Shown here one piece after another: positions 8,858 to 17,384 of a stretch of DNA of 64,000 nucleotides (position 1 is its first letter; every line of letters starts with the position of its first letter). A model generated the notes under the pieces. It was not told where the DNA came from. It saw only the letters and a list, made by a program, of their open reading frames with translations, and made no database searches. This DNA comes from Paenibacillus sp. SC116 (GTDB lineage: Bacteria; Bacillota; Bacilli; Paenibacillales; Paenibacillaceae), in contig NZ_JANIOF010000006.1 in NCBI RefSeq assembly GCF_024733555.1, positions 62,001 to 126,000 on the forward strand, in the 5' to 3' direction. Both the position numbers and the translations under genes were made by a program.

Positions 8858-9910
8858 ATGAAAGAACCTAGATTTAATAAAAAGCGCTTAACAATCGTTC
8901 AAGTCATTTCTAATCTTCCTAATGCTCACCCGGTGCCGTCACATAAAGGAGGAACAGAAAAGATCGTGTATGAGCTGACAGAAGAACTGGTTCGGCGAGG
9001 ACATGATGTATATTTGTTTGCGGCGCAAGGCAGCAAGAGCAGTGCTAAGCTTATACAGTACCCAAGGTCATTGAAAAAAAGTAGTATTGGAGCCTTCGTC
9101 CTGAGCAAATTGCCCAAACATACAGATATTATTCACGACCATACCTTTCACTCAGCTTTAGGCAGTTATCGAAAAGTTCCTACTGTATGTACGATTCACA
9201 TGCCTGTAAAAAATAAAGCGGACTACCCCATATATGTGAGTAAAAGAGCCCGGAAAGTGAACGGTAAAAATCGAGGTTTCTATGTATATAATGGCATCAA
9301 TCCAGACGAATATGAGTACAGCTCAGATAAACATGGCTATTTGTTATTTATGGGACGGATTATTAAAAGCAAAGGGGTAATGCAGGCCATTGAAGTAGCA
9401 GAAAAGACGGGCAAGAGGCTCGTCATTGCTGGGCCAGTCAATTCCCAGTTGTTTTTTAGGCAAGAGATTAAGCCTCGTATGGTCAAAAATCCTAATATTC
9501 AATATGTCGGTGCCGTGCAAGGCAGACAGAAGCAAAATTTATTGAAACATGCCGAATGCTTGTTGTTTCCCACCTTAATGGAAGAGGCGTTCGGATTAGT
9601 AATGATTGAGGCGTTAGTTTGTGGTACACCTGTTTTAGCGTTAAATAATGGCTCAGTTCCAGAAGTGTTGGCAGGTTTCCCTTCCTTTGTGTGCAAGACG
9701 GTGGGAGAGATGATTCGGAAGGTGAAATTGAAAAAGTATCCAAGTTCGCGTGTGCTGAGACGATACGTTGTGAAGTGGTTTACAAATGAAAAAATGACAG
9801 AAAATTATTTGGATATATACAGTAAAGTGATACGACTGCATTCAAATAAAAAGATCCAAAAGCCGATTGAAAACGAGCCAATTTCTCCATCATTTATATA
9901 CCAGTCTTAA
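8858..9910 (+). CDS. GT4 family glycosyltransferase
   Basis: Second GT-B enzyme, 350 residues, preceded by GGGAGGAGAG. N-terminal loop GGTEKIVYELTEELVRRGH binds substrate; MGRIIKSKG and EEAFGLVMIEALVCGTPVLA form the GT4 donor site. The domain between is short for the family. It probably works with the preceding glycosyltransferase on one surface or spore glycan. A terminator follows. Confidence 0.8.
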   Translation: MKEPRFNKKRLTIVQVISNLPNAHPVPSHKGGTEKIVYELTEELVRRGHDVYLFAAQGSKSSAKLIQYPRSLKKSSIGAFVLSKLPKHTDIIHDHTFHSALGSYRKVPTVCTIHMPVKNKADYPIYVSKRARKVNGKNRGFYVYNGINPDEYEYSSDKHGYLLFMGRIIKSKGVMQAIEVAEKTGKRLVIAGPVNSQLFFRQEIKPRMVKNPNIQYVGAVQGRQKQNLLKHAECLLFPTLMEEAFGLVMIEALVCGTPVLALNNGSVPEVLAGFPSFVCKTVGEMIRKVKLKKYPSSRVLRRYVVKWFTNEKMTENYLDIYSKVIRLHSNKKIQKPIENEPISPSFIYQS

Positions 9911-9957
9911 TTCTAAAATGGCTAATTCGACTTAATCTCGTACTGCTATTGATTCAG

Positions 9958-9988
9958 GACAACCACCAAAAAACAGGTTGTCTTTTTT
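9958..9988 (+). terminator. terminator after the glycosyltransferase pair
   Basis: GACAACC (9958-9964) and GGTTGTC (9976-9982), then TTTTTT. Confidence 0.8.
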
Positions 9989-10076
9989 GCGTCTGGATGT
10001 ATGGAACGACATATGATTGTTGTGTGTTCGTTTCCTTAGTTTCATGTAAATTCCAGAAAGAATATGATTATTGCAG

Positions 10077-10105
10077 TTGACATATGCAAAAACGTGCCGT
10101 ATACT
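10077..10105 (+). promoter_or_regulatory. sigma-A promoter of metNIQ
   Basis: TTGACA (10077-10082), a 17-base spacer and TATACT (10100-10105): near-consensus, 32 bases before the SAM riboswitch. Confidence 0.85.
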
Positions 10106-10137
10106 TCGTATTAACTTTATAGCAAATAATCAGTTTT

Positions 10138-10288
10138 CTTATCAAGAGTGGCGGAGGGACAGGCCCGATGAAGCCCGGCAACCGATTATGCGACCCGGTC
10201 ATTGCAGCGCACGAGCGCAGCAATTCGCATGATGTCTATGGTGCTAATTCCTTCAGGACATATATATGTTCTGGCAGATGAGAAAAGG
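10138..10288 (+). ncRNA. SAM-I riboswitch (S box)
   Basis: The classical S-box blocks are present in order: CTTATCAAGAGTGGCGGAGG, ACAGGCCCGATGAAGCCCGG, CAACC, GGTGCTAATTCC, and the closing CAGATGAGAA. P1 forms between CTTATC (10138-10143) and GATGAG (10277-10282). Without SAM, AAAAGG (10283-10288) and GCTTCG (10292-10297) can pair with CCTTTT and CGAAGC in the terminator 5' arm and prevent termination. With SAM, P1 closes, the terminator forms and metNIQ is off. Confidence 0.96.
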
Positions 10289-10326
10289 TGAGCTTCGATT
10301 TTTTTCGACATTTAACGTGAGCGACG

Positions 10327-10365
10327 AAGCCCCCTTTTGGCAGCTGCCAAAAGGGGGCTTTTTTT
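10327..10365 (+). terminator. riboswitch-controlled terminator
   Basis: A near-perfect hairpin (AAGCCCCCTTTTGGCAGC and its complement) followed by TTTTTTT, 93 bases before metN. It is the expression platform of the SAM-I riboswitch. Confidence 0.95.
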
Positions 10366-10458
10366 GTAGCGATCTTCACACACTATAGAGGTAATTGACC
10401 GTTGCTGCATTTATTTGATAAAGGAAGCTTAGCAACAAGAAAGGCAGGGAATAGATCT

Positions 10459-11487
10459 TTGATACGCATACAACAACTATCCAAGCGCTATCCTTCTCAA
10501 GGCAAAGGCGCAGAAGGAATGCTAGCACTGGATCATATTGATCTTCATATAGCAAAAGGTGAGATTTACGGAATTATCGGCCATTCAGGTGCTGGTAAAA
10601 GTACATTGCTGCGCAGTATGAACTTGCTCGAGGATCCGACATCAGGAACGGTTATCGTCGATGATGTGGAATTAACGACATTGTCTACAGCGGCTTTGCA
10701 GAAACAACGCAGCAAAATAGGGATGATATTCCAACATTTTAATTTGCTGTCCTCGGCAACGGTATATGATAACATCGCATTTCCGTTGGAGCTTGTTGGC
10801 ACAACAAAGCAGGCGATCAGGACAAAAGTGGATCAGCTCTTAGCATTAGTAGGATTGGAAGATCATCGCGATAAATATCCAGCGCAATTGTCAGGTGGTC
10901 AAAAGCAGCGTGTCGGTATTGCTCGTGCACTGGCTAACGATCCGAAAGTGTTATTGTGTGATGAAGCGACATCGGCCTTGGATCCGCAAACGACGAACTC
11001 CATTTTGGACTTGTTGCTGAAAATTAATAAAGAATTCGGGATTACGATTGCACTAATTACGCATGAAATGCACGTCATTCAGCGCATTTGTGATCGGGTT
11101 GCTGTCATCCATGGTGGTCGTATTGTAGAAGAAGGCAACGTTGTAGATGTGTTTTTGAAACCACAGCACGCTGTTACAAGAGAATTTATTATGGAAGAAT
11201 CTCAGTCTGATGAGGTACAGCCTTGGTCAGCGTTCAAGACGCAGGCTGGTGAAGGCTCACAAGTGGTAAAGATTAATTACTTGGGTGATGTGACGTATGA
11301 GCCTGTACTCCATCATGTACTGAATACAGCAGGCATATCATTCGCCATTCTTCAGGGAACGATATCGAAGATGAAAGATACGCCATATGGTCAACTCGTT
11401 GTTCGTTTAGATGGCGATGCTGCAAAGCTTAAAGAAGCGATAAACGCGCTGCAAGAGCGCGGGCTTGAAGTGGAGGTAATCGCATGA
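10459..11487 (+). CDS. methionine ABC transporter ATPase MetN
   Basis: ATP-binding subunit of the methionine importer, 342 residues. Walker A GHSGAGKST, signature LSGGQKQR, Walker B VLLCDEATSALD and the H-loop THEMHV are intact; the C-terminal ~90 residues form the NIL (ACT-like) regulatory domain that binds methionine. A longer TTG start at 10402 exists, but TTG 10459 gives the usual MetN length and lies behind AAAGGCAGGGA. Its end overlaps metI by four bases (ATGA). Controlled by the SAM riboswitch upstream. Confidence 0.93.
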   Translation: MIRIQQLSKRYPSQGKGAEGMLALDHIDLHIAKGEIYGIIGHSGAGKSTLLRSMNLLEDPTSGTVIVDDVELTTLSTAALQKQRSKIGMIFQHFNLLSSATVYDNIAFPLELVGTTKQAIRTKVDQLLALVGLEDHRDKYPAQLSGGQKQRVGIARALANDPKVLLCDEATSALDPQTTNSILDLLLKINKEFGITIALITHEMHVIQRICDRVAVIHGGRIVEEGNVVDVFLKPQHAVTREFIMEESQSDEVQPWSAFKTQAGEGSQVVKINYLGDVTYEPVLHHVLNTAGISFAILQGTISKMKDTPYGQLVVRLDGDAAKLKEAINALQERGLEVEVIA

Positions 11488-12158
11488 ACAACTTCGAGCT
11501 AGATTTTTCAAGCATCGACTGGACGATGATTACGGATGCAAGCTTAGATACGCTGCTTATGCTTGGGTTTTCCGTCTTATTCACTTTTATTTTTGGTTTG
11601 CCACTAGGTATTCTTCTGTTCTTAAGCGGCAAATCTCAGAACGTCGCGTTGCGTACCATTAACACGGTCGTATCTTTTATCGTCAACATTTTTCGTTCTA
11701 TACCGTTCATCATATTGATGGTGGCGCTTATCCCGATTGTTCGTGAGGTATTTGGTACGGCGATAGGGGTAAGAGGAACGATTCCACCGCTTGTCATTGC
11801 GGCGGCGCCATTTTTCGCTCGTCTTGTAGAAACTTCTCTTCGTGAAGTGGATCGCGGCGTTATCGAAGCTGCGCAAGCGATGGGCGCAAATACGTGGCAA
11901 ATTATTTACAAAGTGCTTTTGCCGGAAGCGCGTGCAGGTCTTATTGCAGGTACGACGATTACGGCTGTAACACTCGTTTCCTACACAGCAATGTCTGGTA
12001 TGATAGGCGGCGGTGGACTTGGTGACTTGGCAATACGCTATGGCTATCACCGTTATGAGCTAACGATTATGATCGTAGCTATCATTGTCTTAGTTGTGTT
12101 AGTTCAGCTCTTGCAATGGATTGGCGATGCACTCGTTCGTCGCTATACACGCAAGTAA
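11484..12158 (+). CDS. methionine ABC transporter permease MetI
   Basis: Membrane subunit of MetNIQ, 224 residues, about five to six hydrophobic segments. The EAA loop that contacts MetN is EAAQAMGANTWQIIYKVLLP. The start overlaps metN (ATGA), indicating coupled translation. Confidence 0.93.
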   Translation: MNNFELDFSSIDWTMITDASLDTLLMLGFSVLFTFIFGLPLGILLFLSGKSQNVALRTINTVVSFIVNIFRSIPFIILMVALIPIVREVFGTAIGVRGTIPPLVIAAAPFFARLVETSLREVDRGVIEAAQAMGANTWQIIYKVLLPEARAGLIAGTTITAVTLVSYTAMSGMIGGGGLGDLAIRYGYHRYELTIMIVAIIVLVVLVQLLQWIGDALVRRYTRK

Positions 12159-12194
12159 TCAAACTATAAATGATTGTGAATTTGGAAGGGGCAG

Positions 12195-13040
12195 ATGAAA
12201 ATGAAGAAGTGGGCAATCGTATTGACGTTAATTAGCTTAGTAGCGGTATTGGCTGCATGCGGCAGCAAACCAGGTGAAAGCAAAGACACGACTTCGGGTA
12301 CTCAAGGCGGTGCCGCGCAAGCGACGAAGGTTGTTGTCGGTGCATCTCCTGTACCACATGCTGAAATTTTAGAGCATATTAAGCCTAAGCTTAAAGAGCA
12401 AGGAATCGAGCTTGAAATTAAGACGTTCACGGATTATATCCAGCCAAATGTACAGTTGCATGAGAAGCATTTGGATGCAAACTTCTTCCAGCACATTCCT
12501 TACATGGACGATCAAAACTTGAAAAATGGTTTCAAGCTAGTGTCCGCTGGAAGTATTCATCTGGAGCCAATCGGAGCTTATTCACAAAAAATTAAGGCTG
12601 TTACAGAGCTAACTAACGGATCTGTTGTAGCTATTCCGAATGATGTAACGAACGGTGGACGTGCCTTGCTCCTGCTTGAAAAGGAAGGTTTGATTAAGCT
12701 CAAGGAAGGCGCTGGCTTGTCTGCTACGGTTAGAGACATCGTAGATAACCCTAAGGGCTTGGAGTTCAAAGAGCTGGAAGCTCCAATGCTGCCACGCGTT
12801 CTGCCTGAAGTCGACTTGGCGCTAATCAACACGAACTTTGCTATCGATGCTGGTCTGAATCCGTTGAAGGATGCGCTTCTAATTGAAGCAAAAGATTCTC
12901 CATATGCGAACATTTTGACAGTTCGTGAAGATAACAAAGACAATGAAGCGATCAAGAAACTAGTAGCTGCGCTTCAGTCCGATGATGTAAAGAAATTTAT
13001 TGAAGATAAGTACAAAGGCGCTATTCTGCCTGCGTTCTAA
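12195..13040 (+). CDS. methionine-binding lipoprotein MetQ
   Basis: Substrate-binding lipoprotein of the NlpA/MetQ family, 281 residues. The signal peptide ends in the lipobox LAAC with the lipidated Cys at residue 22, followed by a Ser/Gly-rich linker. Typical features are VVGASPVPHAEIL, the FTDYIQPN segment and the DANFFQHIPYMD loop. It delivers methionine to MetNI. AAGGGG precedes the ATG; a GC-rich terminator follows. Confidence 0.93.
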   Translation: MKMKKWAIVLTLISLVAVLAACGSKPGESKDTTSGTQGGAAQATKVVVGASPVPHAEILEHIKPKLKEQGIELEIKTFTDYIQPNVQLHEKHLDANFFQHIPYMDDQNLKNGFKLVSAGSIHLEPIGAYSQKIKAVTELTNGSVVAIPNDVTNGGRALLLLEKEGLIKLKEGAGLSATVRDIVDNPKGLEFKELEAPMLPRVLPEVDLALINTNFAIDAGLNPLKDALLIEAKDSPYANILTVREDNKDNEAIKKLVAALQSDDVKKFIEDKYKGAILPAF

Positions 13041-13140
13041 TCATATCGTTCAAAGATTTTTTTGAACAAGCAGTACTGAAACACTGAAGTGAAACGTATT
13101 ACTAGCATGACAGGTTTTCTTGCTTTCCTCCTAAACTCTA

Positions 13141-13175
13141 CCCCGGGCCTTACGGCGCCGGGGATTTTTTTGTTT
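13141..13175 (+). terminator. terminator of metNIQ
   Basis: CCCCGG-GCC-TTAC-GGC-G-CCGGGG hairpin followed by ATTTTTTTG. Confidence 0.85.
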
Positions 13176-13240
13176 TGCTAACAATTCTAGTATTGTAACA
13201 TACATATTCAATATGGTAAAATATCCCTTGGTTATATGGA

Positions 13241-13264
13241 GAATTTAATCAAATGATTAAATTC
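13241..13264. promoter_or_regulatory. 24-bp palindrome, candidate operator
   Basis: Eleven-base arms (GAATTTAATCA / TGATTAAATTC) separated by AA form a perfect dyad in the AT-rich intergenic region 13171-13523, about 260 bases before the secreted-protein gene. It has no U-run, so an operator is more likely than a terminator. The binding protein is unknown; nothing else is evident in this gap. Confidence 0.4.
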
Positions 13265-13523
13265 TTGCTATCAAATAGAAGTTAAAGGTGTAAATTAAAA
13301 TATAAGTAAATCGGTGGTGGTGGCATATTGCATAAGAGTTAAGAATAGGTACCTGGCCTTACTAAGTAGCAACAATAAATCCCAATAGTTTTGTAGTGAA
13401 TAAATGTATTTAACTTAATAACAGCATTTAGTGAGGAGAGTTAGAAGTAGTTTTCAAATACATCAGGATCATCATTCGGTAAGATATAGGCCAAAAAATA
13501 TAATTGGTAAAGGAATGATTATT

Positions 13524-14564
13524 ATGAATAAGTATGCGAAGTTTATGTTAGTTGCTCTACTATTGTTTTTAATGATTCCTAATACTTTAATTAATGCACA
13601 ATCTATTAATAGTTCTTCTCAACCCCAAATAGAGAATTATGCTGTAGAAAAACAAATCAATTCGTTATCAGTTGGCAATTGGATTTTCAATGCATTCCAA
13701 TATGTGGCCACCTCAACTTCAGATTTTTGGGTATATCATAGTGATCCCGCGATTACTCGTTATCAAAGATCAACGCTTGTAAGTTCAGGAGCAGTTAAAT
13801 TTAACACAGGGAATGTTGGACCAATTGTGCGCAAGGAGTTAGTACTCAATCAGTACGCTGGTCAGTATGCTTCTATTTACGGAACGAGAACCCCATTAAT
13901 TACTGGAAAAATAGCTATTTCAGTGAGACATAAGGGGGGACAAGGAAATATTGTTTTTACCGATGTTGTAACGCCTAATGAGATGGCAACCTTCAATCCA
14001 AACACTTTAGGGCAATATTGGATTGAATGGTCGACAACTGATGCTGCTACATGGGACCTACATTTCTTATTTACACATAGATACGACCCGAACGGCCCTA
14101 CTCCGACATTTACAAAAGGAAATTCTATAAACGAAACTAATCTTGTTACTTTCGGAAACAAAGTGTATAGAACACCTTCTTTTTCGCACGAAGCAGCACA
14201 AACTGTAAAAACAACACAAACATATACGATGAGCGACTTGGATAAAGATTTGTGGGACGAGTCTCTCCAAATACATGTTAACAATTTCAAAAGTTTAAAT
14301 CCTGGAGATAATTTTATTCTAAAAGATCAAATTCGAAATATTAGCTATAATCCACAAAATGATACGACTAAGTTAGTGTTCCTTACTGAAAAAGGTGAAG
14401 TACCATGGGAATTCAAAGGTAATCTAACAAATCGTGTTAAAATTGGGGACTACATTTCTTTTAAATTAAAGGTTGTAAGTGTTGGAGGAAATATTGAAAC
14501 ACTTAACTATCTACAATCTGCCGAATCAAGTAATGGAGCAAATTTCGAGGAGTTCATTGCATAA
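13524..14564 (+). CDS. secreted protein of unknown function
   Basis: 346-residue protein with a clear Sec signal peptide (NKYAKFMLVALLLFLMIP core, likely cut after LINA). The mature part is Asn/Thr/Ser-rich. The central part (about residues 60-200) is beta-rich and reminiscent of extracellular binding domains; the last 80 residues (GDNFILKDQIRNISY to ISFKLKVVSVG) look like a small beta-barrel. I do not recognise the family. GTG 13431 would give a longer ORF but would bury the signal peptide; AAGGA is nine bases before ATG 13524. Base composition is more AT-rich than the neighbours, hinting at acquisition. Confidence 0.65.
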   Translation: MNKYAKFMLVALLLFLMIPNTLINAQSINSSSQPQIENYAVEKQINSLSVGNWIFNAFQYVATSTSDFWVYHSDPAITRYQRSTLVSSGAVKFNTGNVGPIVRKELVLNQYAGQYASIYGTRTPLITGKIAISVRHKGGQGNIVFTDVVTPNEMATFNPNTLGQYWIEWSTTDAATWDLHFLFTHRYDPNGPTPTFTKGNSINETNLVTFGNKVYRTPSFSHEAAQTVKTTQTYTMSDLDKDLWDESLQIHVNNFKSLNPGDNFILKDQIRNISYNPQNDTTKLVFLTEKGEVPWEFKGNLTNRVKIGDYISFKLKVVSVGGNIETLNYLQSAESSNGANFEEFIA

Positions 14565-14632
14565 TAGAAGTAATCCAATGGTTATTGTATCAATGGAGTA
14601 GTATTTGACTTGGCAGCAGTTGAGTATTTTGA

Positions 14633-14687
14633 TGTAAACAAAAGAGTCGCGGGATACTATTCCTCGGCTCTTTTGTTTACAGACTTT
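14633..14687. terminator. strong terminator, possibly bidirectional
   Basis: Fourteen-base perfect arms TGTAAACAAAAGAG (14633-14646) and CTCTTTTGTTTACA (14668-14681). Confidence 0.75.
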
Positions 14688-14724
14688 TCACTACAAATTA
14701 TTTTTTGTAAAGAAGAGGTATTCT

Positions 14725-14862
14725 ATGATCTACGTGATTTTCACAAACAATATGTGCTTTTTTTCATGTTGTAAAATTATCCTTCTAGTGGTATCTTTTT
14801 TAGCAAGTAGCTTTCTGGTGAAAAAACACAATGGTTGCACTCAGATTGGGAGGTATATATGA
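14725..14862 (+). CDS. 45-residue hydrophobic peptide overlapping a lipoprotein gene
   Basis: Short ORF with AGAGGT six bases before its ATG. The product has one membrane segment (KIILLVVSFLASSFLV) preceded by a Cys/Phe-rich stretch (MCFFSCCK). Its TGA overlaps the ATG of the downstream lipoprotein gene (ATGA), the usual sign of translational coupling. Not recognised; it could be a coupling leader peptide or a functional membrane peptide. Confidence 0.45.
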   Translation: MIYVIFTNNMCFFSCCKIILLVVSFLASSFLVKKHNGCTQIGRYI

Positions 14863-15257
14863 AACACATATACAAAGTAGTAATTTGTATAAGTTGTGTG
14901 GTGCTTTTAATTGCTTGTTCTTCTGAAAAAAAAGAGTTTGTCGTTGACGCAGATAAAATTGCAGATGGCTTTGTTGGTTACCTGTACTGGAATGATTGGC
15001 TGTATGGGATACGTTCTGGAAGTATTGAGAGTCATTTGGTTGGTGAAAAAATTGGTACAGTGCATCAGGTTGGAAATGGATTAAAGAAAAATGGCGATGT
15101 TGTATACCCTCGTGTTCATCGAGAAATGGAGATTAAGGCTGGCGATTCAATTTACAGCATGCGATCAAGTGAAGGTAATGAAATGGATGAAGAGTATGGT
15201 GTGGTTATAGAGACTAAAAAAGGTTATTTGTCAGTAAGTTTTCTCAGGAAGAAGTGA
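14859..15257 (+). CDS. small lipoprotein of unknown function
   Basis: 132 residues with a type II signal peptide ending in LLIAC (Cys 20). The mature part is short and charged; no recognised domain. ATG 14859 follows GGGAGG. An in-frame TTG at 14835 has no ribosome site and would place polar residues before the signal. It overlaps the 45-residue peptide gene by four bases. The region is AT-rich like the secreted-protein gene upstream. Confidence 0.65.
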   Translation: MKHIYKVVICISCVVLLIACSSEKKEFVVDADKIADGFVGYLYWNDWLYGIRSGSIESHLVGEKIGTVHQVGNGLKKNGDVVYPRVHREMEIKAGDSIYSMRSSEGNEMDEEYGVVIETKKGYLSVSFLRKK

Positions 15258-15738
15258 ATTGTTGTTTAACCGATATCACTATGGAAGACATATTTGAAGG
15301 GGGGGATGCATGTTGGTCATAAACGTATACAGTGGCGGATTACATAAGGAAGCTGTCATGGAGAACAAACTGCTATCAGTAAGGTAAGACTGCAATTGCA
15401 ATGTTACATCATGATAATGTGAGGCTTAGTTTGGAACGACGCATTTTTTTACAAGCAAGAGCTGGTTTTATGAACAACGCCAACACTTAGCTAAAACACT
15501 TTGTTTTCGTTACATCCACGAAAGGTATTCCTGTTATGTTGTTACCACATTCGTTTCAACCTCTTCAAACACCCATCATGAAGCCAACTCATTTTCCAAC
15601 ATGACTACTTTAAAAATAAAAGCGGTTGAACGATGTGATTTCTATTGTCCAAAAAAGATCCATAAAATGAGGTGATTTACTCTTTCTGCGTATATTAGTT
15701 AGCTTTTATCATTTTAAAATTGGAGAGGGGAATTATTA
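15258..15738. other. intergenic region with one short ORF
   Basis: No gene longer than 60 codons. A 25-codon ORF (15310-15387) starts with ATGTTGGTC behind GGGGGG and encodes MLVINVYSGGLHKEAV and nine more residues; it may be the broken start of a lost gene. The remainder (15390-15720) shows nothing I can interpret. TTGGAGAGGGG before 15739 is the next gene's ribosome site. Confidence 0.35.
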
Positions 15739-16233
15739 ATGATTGATTTTTTACGTACGAATCCGTTTGTAAAGTGGGCATTGCTGCTCATCCGAGTATA
15801 TTTAGGCTGGAAATGGCTCAGCGCAGGGATTAAAAAATACCAAAGCGGAAGCTTCGATTCCAGCGGCTTATTGAAGGGCGCGATCGCAAATGCGAATAGT
15901 GAAAGACCAACAATACCAGATTGGTGGGGCGGGTTCTTGGAATCGTTCGCACTGCCAAATGTTGATTTATTTAACTTCATCGTACCTCTTGGTGAGGTGT
16001 TGGTTGGTCTTGGTTTGATTATTGGTCTCTTTACAAGAACGGCGATTTTCTTCGGCCTCTTAATGAACTTTGCGTTCGTCTTGAGCGGAGCGGTAAGCGC
16101 GAATCCGGTCATGATTGTTTTATCGTTATTTGTTCTCGTTTCCTTGCATGAGTCAGGTAAAGTAGGCGTAGATGGCATCATCAGAAAGAAGCAACCTACA
16201 CTCTTTAAGCGTAATCAAACGAGTACAGTGTAG
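15739..16233 (+). CDS. DoxX family membrane protein
   Basis: 164 residues, about four hydrophobic segments. RVYLGWKWLSAGIKK at the N-terminus and PLGEVLVGLGLIIGLFTR in the third segment match DoxX/DoxD-like proteins, some of which take part in thiol or quinone-linked redox reactions. Monocistronic: strong GGAGAGGGG site upstream and a terminator at 16288. Confidence 0.75.
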   Translation: MIDFLRTNPFVKWALLLIRVYLGWKWLSAGIKKYQSGSFDSSGLLKGAIANANSERPTIPDWWGGFLESFALPNVDLFNFIVPLGEVLVGLGLIIGLFTRTAIFFGLLMNFAFVLSGAVSANPVMIVLSLFVLVSLHESGKVGVDGIIRKKQPTLFKRNQTSTV

Positions 16234-16286
16234 CTTGTACGCCAATCGTCTGCTTAACTCTATATACGTAGCAATGATTAATGAAA

Positions 16287-16314
16287 AAAAGGCAGCTTAT
16301 GGCTGCCTTTTTGC
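16287..16314 (+). terminator. terminator after the doxX-like gene
   Basis: AAAGGCAGC (16288-16296) and GCTGCCTTT (16302-16310) with a TTATG loop, then TT. Confidence 0.85.
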
Positions 16315-16535
16315 GTTTCTTCCATATATACTGACATACATGACAATGTCCATGTGCTCCAAATCTATATTTATATTCATTCATAGGGATGGAGTGAATA
16401 AAATATCTAATTCTTTTAGCATGATTGAATAATAGTTGAATATAAATGGGGAAGCAGATGTAATGTTGTTCTAACTTGGCAAATATTTTATACTGATCGT
16501 TGACATCGTTCGTAGTGCTCAAAGGAGGAATTGAC

Positions 16536-17318
16536 GTGGAACAACAGCGGAAAGTAGCGCTAATCACTGGGAGCGCAAAAGGGTTAGGTAAGATGACTGC
16601 ACTTACACTAGCTGAAGCGGGCTGCGATATTATCCTCAATTATGTGCATAGTGCCGATCAAGCGCTGGAGCTTCAGCGGGACATTGAGTCGTTCGGTGTA
16701 GGGTGTATGTGTGTACAGGCTAATATTGCAGTTCCAAATGAGGTTGAGCATCTTATTGATGCTGTGCAAGGTACGTTTGGCATGCCAGATATTGTCGTTA
16801 ACAATGCAGGTCCCTTTATACGGGAACGCAAACGTTTTGCTGATTATTCAAAAGAAGAGATTCTATATTTAGTTAACGGAAATTTAACGGGTGTTATGCT
16901 TCTGGACCATATGGTGCTGCCTTCGATGCGTGAGAAGGGCTGGGGTCGGATTATTCATTACGGATTTGGACATGCTGCTGAGGCCAGATCTTGGCCGCAT
17001 CGCGCCGTATACGCTGCAGCCAAAGTAGGTTTGGTATCGTTTACAAAGACGTTAGCCGTGGAAGAGGCGCAGTTCGGCATTACCGTCAATATGATCTGTC
17101 CTGGTGATATCCGCGGGGATTATAAAGAAAAAAATATTGACGAGGTGCTTCATATTGAGGATGAATCTTCGCCGCGAGGCCGTCCGGGATCTGGTGAAGA
17201 TATTGCCAGAGTGATTCGTTTCTTATGTGAAGATAAGTCGGATTTCGTGACAGGTAATACGATTGATGTATCTGGCGGCTTAGATCCGATTCGTGTCATG
17301 ATCGACAAGCACGCTTAA
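16536..17318 (+). CDS. short-chain dehydrogenase/reductase, atypical active site
   Basis: Rossmann-fold SDR of 260 residues, FabG-like in length. TGSAKGLG binds the dinucleotide, NNAGP is the conserved loop, and YAAAK holds the catalytic Tyr and Lys. The catalytic Ser expected about 13 residues before the Tyr is missing: the equivalent stretch is HYGFGHAAEA. It may therefore be catalytically unusual or use another residue. GTG start with AAAGGAGG seven bases upstream. The substrate is unknown; it precedes the sugar-acid regulator. Confidence 0.78.
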   Translation: MEQQRKVALITGSAKGLGKMTALTLAEAGCDIILNYVHSADQALELQRDIESFGVGCMCVQANIAVPNEVEHLIDAVQGTFGMPDIVVNNAGPFIRERKRFADYSKEEILYLVNGNLTGVMLLDHMVLPSMREKGWGRIIHYGFGHAAEARSWPHRAVYAAAKVGLVSFTKTLAVEEAQFGITVNMICPGDIRGDYKEKNIDEVLHIEDESSPRGRPGSGEDIARVIRFLCEDKSDFVTGNTIDVSGGLDPIRVMIDKHA

Positions 17319-17384
17319 CTGCTCGATAATGATAATGGAAGCTTAACACTTTGCCTGTCTTTAGTTGAAATGGAGGTGTCCTAC

